DNA of 57,498 nucleotides, taken from the NCBI GenBank assembly GCA_030427505.1, contig JAUICH010000032.1, forward strand, positions 1-57,498, in the 5' to 3' direction. The notes beneath the pieces are model-generated. The model did no database searches. It was given only the letters and a program-made list of their open reading frames with translations, and had not been told where the DNA came from. Made by a program: the position numbers and the translations under genes. This DNA is from Verrucomicrobiia bacterium. Lineage in GTDB: Bacteria > Verrucomicrobiota > Verrucomicrobiia > Verrucomicrobiales > DEV007. Shown one piece after another: positions 51,901 to 57,498 of the stretch. Each line of letters opens with the position of its first letter. Positions within the stretch are counted from its first letter, which is position 1.

Positions 51901-52306
51901 CTGCCACGAGGAAGGGCCGGGGGCCGCGGAAGAGGAGGTCGAGGTTGGGCGGGGCCTGGGGTGGGCCGTAGATGAGGCGGAGAACGAAGGACTGGACGGG
52001 GCGGAAGCGGATGAAGATCCACAGCAGGACGAAGACGCCGGCGACGATGAGGGTGAGGGTCCAGCGGCCGGCGGCGTCTTTCTGCAGAAAGGAATAGATG
52101 CCTGCGGCAAGGGTGAAAATGGTGGTGGCGGCGGCGACGATGGTTCGTAAGTGATTGGCCAGGTAGCGCTTAACGGGGTGGATGACCTGGGGCTCTGGGG
52201 TGGGCGCTGCCATGGTGCGGGTGACGAAGCCTGTAAGTGATGGTGATGGTGGTGGTGGTAGCCGCTGTATGGGTGTGGCGGGCGGTATCGCTTTTTTCGA
52301 TACCAT
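48995..52306 (-). CDS. STAND ATPase with leucine-rich repeats (bacterial NLR)
   Basis: 1103 residues from ATG 52306. Two membrane helices near 53-72 and 82-100 are followed by a STAND ATPase: Walker A LLTGDSGSGKTS (161-172) and Walker B LLLILDQLEELF (253-264), the DQxEE form of nSTAND1-type proteins. A third helix lies near 640-660 (LTFFLTFLFWVPI). The C-terminal half (about 690-1085) is some 15 leucine-rich repeats (LxLSxCxxLxDLxxLxxANL). The membrane anchor, ATPase switch and LRR sensor resemble animal and plant NLRs; antiviral or self-recognition roles are inferred. Base composition drops sharply at about 50395, just at the third helix. ATG 52213 is an alternative start; a TATACT box lies about 20 nt before ATG 52306. 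Confidence 0.85.
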   Translation of the reverse strand: MVSKKAIPPATPIQRLPPPPSPSLTGFVTRTMAAPTPEPQVIHPVKRYLANHLRTIVAAATTIFTLAAGIYSFLQKDAAGRWTLTLIVAGVFVLLWIFIRFRPVQSFVLRLIYGPPQAPPNLDLLFRGPRPFLVADAGKLPERQADISSIRIDLEKHPFYLLTGDSGSGKTSLVNAGLIPALQAAPSDGDSSGTKGGYRVIHGWSVATTPEKNLRDKLRQDFAAGDTPISKNLDLPKTLNAAVQTSSRQGQRLLLILDQLEELFVTVPETGRLDFFRVLRDARARHGDALRLLIVHRGDFQDLVHQLCRAVDPKGRQFDLGASHWLQSFTEDQAARAILTLLSPLTQAQPVTEPGCQAFATRLAADLLRPPLDPRRSREDIKIVLPVELQIIGFMLQERLRLGGTHQAESIARLNAQTLTALGGKQKLLRDYLTTSTDKACRLAKLPETDAKRILLALEPAHDTKQAHTLDHLAKEVRLPPATVEKALHAYAQSYVVEILPATAGDSKEEDSETNNSSSTTSHPARYQLMHDQLASLLTEVADPAYNKNRDARERLDFWEQRAATVQGAHPAEQAGQACPTKPTHTPSNPALSFLTTTLLKPFRQPIPIGEVFSLWKHATTATRPLLRQSAFGFSLKTLSLTFFLTFLFWVPIQDLWILQKLSNLDVTYNKGTVKFHNNSADNKTINLCLSLLGRLHLTKPTSIDLYFSTQLRDIDGLKGADLSHLETLDLGTCQNLRNIDGLSGANLCNLRSLNLSSCSRLSHLNGLSNSSLSKLRDLMLSNCNSLKDLNVLEGAELANLQNLDLSSCQAIDDLHPIISANLFSLTTLKLIDCDQLHDCSFLNGANLSKLKELDLSRSDQLNNIYGLKNANLLELKTLNLSSCPQLEDINEFDLSNLENLNLSFTKLSDISPLKNAHLPNLLILDLSGCYQLKNLDSLSDLRLPSLSKLYLSNNSQLSDLSGLKSVEFTNLRTLSFSGCESLRDLSTLFEVNLPNLDHLILSSCDQLQDINALKDIYLKGLLSLDLSNCDKLRDLSPLKNAGLPALRSLDLSFCDNLGSLDDLLHTDLPSLRSVNVRGCFQLTPSDIEALQSRYPDAEILHY

Positions 52307-52611
52307 GGTGGTTAGGAGCGGGCCAGTATAAAAGGTGGGCGCTGGGGGCCTTTTGGCTGGCGGAGGAGTGGAGTGGTGGAGCTCTTTCGGGGTGGTGAGC
52401 TTTACTTGAGGCGGTGGGGTTTCAGGGATTACGGTTTGGTTCTTCTGCCGCCCCGGTGGGGAGGGTGGCATGGCGTGGACTGTCCTCCCGGGAGGGGGGA
52501 GCGGGGGCGGCTGGTGCGGGATTCTTTGGGAGTCCTTCGGGCTTGTGTGGCGGCGGGTGGTTGGCTACCAATGGTGCCGGTGTTGTTGTTGTTATTGTTG
52601 ATGAGATGGGT

Positions 52612-53199
52612 ATGACGAAACGGGTGCTTAGGATTTTTCTGACTTCGGCGGTGCCGTATGGCTTGCTGGTGGGGTATGTGATGACGGCGCAGTGGGGGCT
52701 GGGCGTGGGGGTGCTGTGGGGCCTTGTGGTGGGGGCGTTCTTTGGCGTGGCGACGGTGGTTTACCTGGAGGCGAAGCGGCGGCGGATGCGGTCGCGGGAC
52801 GGGCTCTTTGAGGGGGCGGCGGTGCTGCGGGAGGGACCGGCGAGCCACCTGTGGAAGGGGACGGGGGAGGAGGACGAACGCCTGGAATCGCGCGGGGGTT
52901 GGCTGACTTTGACGGGGCAGGCGCTGGCGTTTCGCCCCCGGCCGAATGAGGCGCGGCGGGCGCCGGTGGATGTGCCGCTGGCGGACATTGTGGCCTGTCA
53001 CCGGAAGGGGCCGGCGGAGTGGGTGTCGCAGGGGCTGCGGGTGGAACTGAAGGACGGCAGGGAGGAGCACTTTGTGGTGCACGACTGCGCGGAGTGGATG
53101 AAACTGATTGAGGACGTGGTGGCGGCGGGTGAGGATGATGGGAAGGGTAAGGGCAAGGGCGCTGGGGCGGCCTCGAGGAGGAGAGGGCGGAGGGGGTAG
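52612..53199 (+). CDS. Membrane protein with GRAM/PH-like domain, paralog 1
   Basis: 195 residues. Two membrane helices at about 7-25 and 28-48 form an N-terminal hairpin, then a cytoplasmic domain with the strand-rich pattern RGGWLTLTGQALAFRPRP ... VPLADIVACHRKG ... VELKDGREEHFVV and an EWMKLIEDVV helix, typical of GRAM/PH-like folds that bind lipids or proteins. ATG 52612 was chosen over 52606. The next gene downstream (53572) encodes a near relative. Role unknown; it may organise membrane-linked signalling next to the NLR gene. Confidence 0.65.
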   Translation: MTKRVLRIFLTSAVPYGLLVGYVMTAQWGLGVGVLWGLVVGAFFGVATVVYLEAKRRRMRSRDGLFEGAAVLREGPASHLWKGTGEEDERLESRGGWLTLTGQALAFRPRPNEARRAPVDVPLADIVACHRKGPAEWVSQGLRVELKDGREEHFVVHDCAEWMKLIEDVVAAGEDDGKGKGKGAGAASRRRGRRG

Positions 53200-53452
53200 C
53201 GTTTGCCGGGGGTAGCGTTTGCCGGGGGTAGCGGGTGCGTGACTATCGGACTATCTGATTTGGCTTTCTGAAAGTCTGATTGTCTGGTTAGCCGCTTTCC
53301 GCGGGGTGCTTTTTGGAGAGGGACGGCCGGTGGCTCTCAAAGCGGTGCCGCCGCCGCGCTCTGCCACCGCAGTCCAAGATCGCCCTGGGGCGTGGGGGTG
53401 GTTTGTGAGTCGAGGGGGGATTGCCGGGTGGTCTGATGTGCGGATTTGGCTT

Positions 53453-53492
53453 TCTGAAAGTCTGAAAGTCTGAAAGTCTGAAAGTCTGAAAG
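53453..53492 (+). repeat. 8-bp microsatellite (tctgaaag)x5
   Basis: Five exact tandem copies of TCTGAAAG in the intergenic region between the two GRAM-like genes; a partial copy lies near 53267. Confidence 0.85.
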
Positions 53493-53571
53493 TCTGATTG
53501 TCTGGCAAAGCGGGCCGGTTGCTGATTCACTTTTCTCTCTACCAAGTAAACGAACGATAAAACGAACCCCC

Positions 53572-54084
53572 ATGGCGACGCGGATCTTTTCAGTGCTGGT
53601 GTGTGCGGGGCTGCCCTTTGGCCTGGTGGTGGGATTTTTGATGATGGCGGAGTCCGGGAGGCTGGCCGTGGGCGCGTTGGCGGGCGCGGTGGGCGGGTTT
53701 CTGGCTGGGGGCGCGGGGATGGCGATTTTCCTGGAGCTTCAGCGAAGGAAGCTGATGGCGAAGGACGGCGTCTTCGAAGGCGCGCTGGTGCTGCACGAGG
53801 GGCCGGCGAATCACCTGGCGGGCGCGGAGGCGCGGGGCGGGTGGCTGACGTTGACGGGGCAGGCGCTGGCTTTTCGCCCGCGCGGAAAGAATGTGAAGAA
53901 TGAACCGGTGACGCTGCCGCTGGCGGAGGTCGCGGCCTGCCACGCGCGCCGCATGCTGGGCATCATCCCGAATGGCGTGGTGGTGGAACTGAAGGACGGC
54001 ACGGCGCACCACTTCGCGGTGAACGGAAACGGACCGTGGGTGAGGAGGATTGGGGAGGCGGTGAAGGGGGCGCCGGGTAGTTGA
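53572..54084 (+). CDS. Membrane protein with GRAM/PH-like domain, paralog 2
   Basis: 170 residues. Two N-terminal helices (SVLVCAGLPFGLVVGFLMMA and ALAGAVGGFLAGGAGMAIFL), then the same domain as the gene at 52612: RGGWLTLTGQALAFRPRG, LPLAEVAACHARR, VVVELKDGTAHHFAV and WVRRIGEAV. The two genes are separated by a 370-bp intergenic repeat region, so they look like an old tandem duplication. ATG 53572 follows 'cgaaccccc'. Role unknown. Confidence 0.65.
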   Translation: MATRIFSVLVCAGLPFGLVVGFLMMAESGRLAVGALAGAVGGFLAGGAGMAIFLELQRRKLMAKDGVFEGALVLHEGPANHLAGAEARGGWLTLTGQALAFRPRGKNVKNEPVTLPLAEVAACHARRMLGIIPNGVVVELKDGTAHHFAVNGNGPWVRRIGEAVKGAPGS

Positions 54085-54820
54085 GTGGAATGGGGGTGAT
54101 GAAGAGGGTTGTGTTAGTCGTTAGGTTTTCGAGTTTGGTAGTGAAGCGAAGCTTCTTTGGATCTGCCAGTCCGGCTCGGACCGGCGATCCTTCGCCGCTT
54201 TCGTTCGGGAATGGCGTGTTTGAACTTGGTTGCGCCGATGTGGGCGGGACGGTGATGGAGTCTTGCGTGAGCTGAGGGAGGGGGGATGGAGGGGTGACTT
54301 GGTATATTGCGAAGCGCTACGGCTTGCGAGGGAGTCTTTGTGTTAGGCGTACCCGACATCCTAAAGCGGCGAAGGATCCTGATCTTTACCCACAAGTCAC
54401 AAAGGGTCTCGTCCGGCATCTTTGGAGACTGAAAGGGCCGTGAGAAGGGGTGATGGGAACGGATTGGAAAGAAAGCAAACGCCTTTTCCCCCGCCGCGCC
54501 TCCGGCTACCCACCTCAGAGCGCCGAAAAAAGATTCGGCGCACTCTAGAGAAGCTTCGCTTCCCCGGAGAACCTGGGATTTGGTGAACATTTTCAGCGGA
54601 TTCCGACTTACTTTATGGGTTATGTGACATGTGGGTAAAGATCAGGGAGGATCGCCGCACTCTAAAGAGGCTTCGCTTCAGTCGCGAGACGGGGCGTACG
54701 GTACGTGACTTTGACTTTACGGTGAAAGAGAGTCGTTTGTGGGCTCTATGGGCCCTGAGGTAGAGGAGGCGATAGCATATGCGGTAGCGGCGGGTTGAGG
54801 AACATGATAGAAATACGGTG
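54085..54820. other. Intergenic stretch with inverted REP-like palindromes
   Basis: Palindrome arms near 54140 ('gtgaagcgaagcttctttgg ... ggctcggaccggcgatcc'), 54530 and 54650 are related to those at 40960, 41090 and 43115. No credible gene. Confidence 0.5.
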
Positions 54821-55486
54821 ATGAAGCTGGAAGACAACACGGACCAGCGCGAGGGCCAGGGCAATGTTCAGGACCTGCGAAAGGAAAAGGCAAACTGGCT
54901 GCGGCGGCTGACGGCGGGGCTGGTGGCGCTGGGTCTGTTGGTGGGGGCTTATTGTGGAGGGTATGCGTGGTATGGGCGGACGGTGGAACCTCCGGTGGGG
55001 AACTGGGGTGGATCCCTTTCGGCTCCCAGATCGGAGCGCTGGAACGGTTTGCGCTACCAGGTGTGGGCTCCCGGCCGGTGGTGGGAGGCGCGGCGGGAAA
55101 AGGTCCAGGTAGCTCGCGAACTGAGCGGAACCTGGCGCCGGGTGGACAAGAGGGCGGCATTGATGACCTATTTCACCGGGTCCTACGATGTGTTCCCCGG
55201 AGTGGATGGAGACGTGGAGGTCCGGCTGAAGGCGGGAGGGAAGGCCGCGGTTGCTTCGCGGGCGTTTCCGCCGGTGAACTGGACGGAGGCCGAATGGTCG
55301 GCCAGCCTGTCGGGGGGAGGAAACCGGTTGATGGCGCGTGTCCAGAGAAAGGGAGAGACTCTGTGGTTTCTGCTGCTGGACCGGAGGCAGGATCTCTTGT
55401 GGATCGCTTCTCGGGAATTAGGAGCGCAGCCTGAGAATAGGGACGAGTTCAATATCCTGCTGTTACGCCGGGTGGAGGAGGAGTGA
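54821..55486 (+). CDS. Single-helix membrane protein of unknown function
   Basis: 221 residues. A basic N-terminus (LRKEKANWLRRL) precedes a helix at about 31-50 (TAGLVALGLLVGAYCGGY). The extracytoplasmic domain has alternating strands (YQVWAPGRWWEARREKVQVA, DVEVRLKAGGKAAVASRAF, ETLWFLLLDRRQDLLWIAS). ATG 54821 was chosen; GTG 54818 is adjacent. A truncated relative of its N-terminus follows at 55489. No family recognised. Confidence 0.55.
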   Translation: MKLEDNTDQREGQGNVQDLRKEKANWLRRLTAGLVALGLLVGAYCGGYAWYGRTVEPPVGNWGGSLSAPRSERWNGLRYQVWAPGRWWEARREKVQVARELSGTWRRVDKRAALMTYFTGSYDVFPGVDGDVEVRLKAGGKAAVASRAFPPVNWTEAEWSASLSGGGNRLMARVQRKGETLWFLLLDRRQDLLWIASRELGAQPENRDEFNILLLRRVEEE

Positions 55487-55488
55487 AG

Positions 55489-55590
55489 ATGCCGGAAAAC
55501 CATGCGGACCGGGGCGAGGGCGAAGCCCAGGACCGGGGAAAAGAAAAGGGACGCGAGCCGCGGCGGCTGACGGCGGGGCTGGTGGTGTAG
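55489..55590 (+). pseudogene. Truncated duplicate of the preceding gene's 5' end
   Basis: 33 codons and a stop: the frame reads NHADRGEGEAQDRGKEKG then RRLTAGLVV, closely matching EDNTDQREGQGNVQDLRKEKA and LRRLTAGLVALG of the gene at 54821. It ends inside the membrane helix. It may be a remnant or a small leader. Confidence 0.7.
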
Positions 55591-55895
55591 GTCAGAGATT
55601 TTGTTTGAAGATAGCCCAAGTTAGGAAGAGCGGACTTGGAGTGCGGTGGCAGAGGGCGGCGATGTCTCTTCCGGGGTCGGTGGGATTCAAAGCGCCGTTG
55701 TCTAGAGGTGCGCTGGCGGGCTTGCTTGCGCTGCGAAGTGACCGGCGTGGTTTGGTTCTCCTGTGCAATGTCCACAGCAGTCTAGATGGAAAGAAGCAAC
55801 TGAGGGGAGCGTCAGGCAAAAGAGAGCATTCTTTTTGAAAACGCCGGTGAGCCCAGATCTTTGAATTTTCATAAAGCGTTTATTCTAAACTAAAT
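55591..55895. other. Intergenic stretch with a repeat relative
   Basis: Contains 'ggagtgcggtggcagagggcgg' and 'attcaaagcgccgttgtct', an inverted relative of sequences near 53337-53390. No credible gene. Confidence 0.4.
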
Positions 55896-55982
55896 ATGAT
55901 TTTGGGAATGAAAATTTATCGGTATACGATAAAACGATATTTGACTGGACTGGAAGCGGCGGGTAACATATCGGTGGCGTCA

Positions 55983-57092
55983 ATGAGAAGCTCTCCCCAA
56001 CAGCCCGGCCACTTTCTTCGTGACACGCTCGCAAAGCGCGGTTGGACGCAAATGGACCTTGCCCTAATTATGGACAAGCCTCTTCCCGCGATTAACGAAA
56101 TTATTAATGGCAAACGCACTATTACCGCCCTGATGGCAATCCACTTAGAGAGTGCGCTAGGAATTCCAGCAGAGGATTGGCTGGAACTAGAAGCTCGGTA
56201 CCAACTCTCAAAGGTTGAGTCCGATGATGGCCAGACTGCACGCCGGGCGGTGGCTTTCAAATATGCGCCAGTGAAGGACATGCAGAAGAGGGGTTGGATT
56301 CCCCAATTCGACTCGGTGAAGCAACTTGAAGTGGAACTTTGTGATTTTTTTCGTGTTTCAGCACTCGACACGCCTCCACCAATCTTTGCAAACGCCCGAT
56401 CCTCGACCGAAGGCGACTCTTTTTCACCGGAGCAAGTCGCTTGGTGCATGCGAGCAGCGCAACTCGCTGAATTGATTCAATGTAAACCCTTCTCCTCTGA
56501 GTCATTGGAAGCCGCTGTGGGCGAATTGCGAGCACTGGCACGAACCGTAAGTGGGTCTCGAGAAGTGCCGTCTTTATTGGCCCGGGCAGGAATTCGGTTT
56601 GTCGTTGTAGAACACCTTCCGAGAACAAAAATCGACGGTGCAGCATTTTGGCTGGATCGAAACCGGCCTGTTATTGCCGTTTCACTTCGATATGACCGAA
56701 TTGATGCGTTTTGGCATACTCTTATGCACGAGATTTCTCATATCAGGCACAGAGATGCATTCAGCCCTGATAGCGACATCTTGAGCGCCGAACCACAAGG
56801 TTTGGATCTTATCGAAGAAAGGGCAAATAAGGAGGGTGCAATCGCACTCATTGCTGATCGCGAATTGCAGTCATTTGTTGTGAGAACTCGGCCATTTTAC
56901 AAACGAGAGAAAATCCTTGGATTTGCCAACAGAATAAAGATTCATCCTGGTATCGTTACGGGACAACTACAGTTTCGTGGCGAAATCAGCTATAAGTCGC
57001 ACAGAGATTTTCTGGAAAAAGTCCGTGAGCACCTATTGGAGACTTCGGTCTGCGACGGTTGGGGCAAGTTTCCAGCACTACAACCGACCTGA
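55983..57092 (+). CDS. XRE-ImmA/IrrE family regulator-protease
   Basis: 369 residues. An N-terminal HigA-like helix-turn-helix (about 8-70: LRDTLAKRGWTQMDLALIM then LPAINEIINGKR) is followed by an ImmA/IrrE-type domain with the zinc-binding motif HEISH at residues 249-253 and a downstream Glu-rich segment (LIEERANKEGAIAL) likely to supply the third zinc ligand. Such fusions cleave or release repressors in phages and integrated elements and also occur as antitoxin-like regulators. It is followed after 5 nt by a second gene in the same direction. ATG 55983 starts the fold; ATG 55896 adds 29 residues and is possible. GC is lower than in neighbours. Confidence 0.8.
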   Translation: MRSSPQQPGHFLRDTLAKRGWTQMDLALIMDKPLPAINEIINGKRTITALMAIHLESALGIPAEDWLELEARYQLSKVESDDGQTARRAVAFKYAPVKDMQKRGWIPQFDSVKQLEVELCDFFRVSALDTPPPIFANARSSTEGDSFSPEQVAWCMRAAQLAELIQCKPFSSESLEAAVGELRALARTVSGSREVPSLLARAGIRFVVVEHLPRTKIDGAAFWLDRNRPVIAVSLRYDRIDAFWHTLMHEISHIRHRDAFSPDSDILSAEPQGLDLIEERANKEGAIALIADRELQSFVVRTRPFYKREKILGFANRIKIHPGIVTGQLQFRGEISYKSHRDFLEKVREHLLETSVCDGWGKFPALQPT

Positions 57093-57097
57093 TACCA

Positions 57098-57498
57098 ATG
57101 GAAAGCTACAATAAGAGGCTACAAGACATGGTCGCGGTATACTGCCGCGAAACTGGTAATACAGAATACACGCTTCACGATATCGCAGTCTGGGCGATTA
57201 GGCATCGATTGTGGGAGCCTCCGCACCGCAACCAAGCAGACATGCTGGCAAAGGACTTGGGACAGGCCCTGAGGCAAACATTTATCCGAGACAAACAGGA
57301 TCGAAGGGTCCGCCTGAAGCATCCGGTGAAGCAGCTAGTCACGGACGCCCAAGGCTTGGCAAAGCAAGAGGTTTTCTGGGCAGACATTCGGCAAGCGTCA
57401 CCAGCCCACATGCAGGCTAGCTTTCAACAACGAAGGCATGGCATTCTAGATGACTGCAAGCAGCTCAGAAATGATGTTGATAGCTATAATGAAAACTT
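57098..57498 (+). CDS. Partial partner gene of the ImmA/IrrE regulator
   Basis: The frame is open from ATG 57098 to the window edge (133 codons and no stop), so the product is incomplete. It is soluble and helical with a basic middle (RLQDMVAVYCRETG, RDKQDRRVRLKHPVKQLV) and ends in a glutamine/asparagine-rich part. It begins 5 nt after the ImmA/IrrE gene, so it is probably co-translated. Genes in this position are often the regulator's target or toxin, but I do not recognise it. Confidence 0.55.
   Translation, partial: MESYNKRLQDMVAVYCRETGNTEYTLHDIAVWAIRHRLWEPPHRNQADMLAKDLGQALRQTFIRDKQDRRVRLKHPVKQLVTDAQGLAKQEVFWADIRQASPAHMQASFQQRRHGILDDCKQLRNDVDSYNEN

Noticed and set aside
54081-54275. 64-residue frame after the second GRAM-like gene
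   Set aside because: It runs through an intergenic REP-like palindrome found at three other places.
1-57498. tRNA, rRNA or integron integrase gene
   Set aside because: No cloverleaf, ribosomal sequence or tyrosine-recombinase motif was seen by eye; short RNAs could still be missed.

Overview
The window is a GC-rich bacterial accessory region with few recognisable housekeeping genes. The organism is probably from the PVC group, most likely Verrucomicrobiota. This is an inference from an SHD1-like secreted protein (5668-6711), the many intergenic 'ggctgaaggcccggcgcat...' palindromes, weak ribosome-binding sites and strong GC bias in coding DNA. I saw no rRNA, tRNA, integrase or CRISPR array.

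Layout. (1) 1-4556: eight small same-strand genes of lower GC, separated by attC-like sites. Each site ends in a GTT box, usually 13-17 nt before the next start codon. This looks like an integron cassette array without a visible integrase. (2) 4558-5617: three back-to-back inverted-repeat elements with no transposase. (3) 5668-8684: a secreted SHD1-like protein and small membrane or exported proteins. (4) 8723-10746: tandem palindromic repeats. (5) 10836-14605: a TIR-NACHT-pentapeptide-repeat protein and an unknown gene. (6) 15263-18134: a four-gene secreted/lipoprotein operon with three mutually related proteins. (7) 18336-21729: a TIR protein and an HSP90-type ATPase, co-oriented and 46 bp apart. 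(8) 21938-32643: three paralogous STAND ATPases with 3, 6 and 7 copies of a 50-residue TPR-like repeat and related leader DNA, interrupted by a low-GC DUF6161-like membrane protein. (9) 32690-34075: more degenerate palindromic repeats. (10) 34177-45482: a phage- or plasmid-like replication module (XRE regulator, three 13-bp palindromic operators, small early-type genes, O-like replication protein, helicase-loader-like ATPase). (11) 45483-48945: accessory genes lying between successive copies of the 3' end of the loader gene, including a three-gene TIGR04255-type operon. (12) 48995-52306: a STAND ATPase with leucine-rich repeats (a bacterial NLR-LRR). (13) 52612-55590: two PH/GRAM-like membrane paralogs and another membrane protein followed by its truncated duplicate. 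(14) 55983-end: an XRE-ImmA/IrrE regulator and a partner gene running off the window.

My reading is a dense immune (defence) island rich in NLR-like signal-transducing ATPases, layered with mobile cassette DNA. Two NLR-like genes (10836-13856 and 48995-52306) change sharply in base composition at a domain boundary, suggesting that domains were exchanged as modules. The three STAND-TPR genes keep their ATPase and C-terminal cap but differ in repeat number, as expected for recognition arrays that grow and shrink. They have no obvious effector domain, so a partner such as the adjacent HSP90-TIR pair or the DUF6161 membrane protein may act in trans. That link is a hypothesis from position only. 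No sequence searches were run; family names rest on motifs I recognised.
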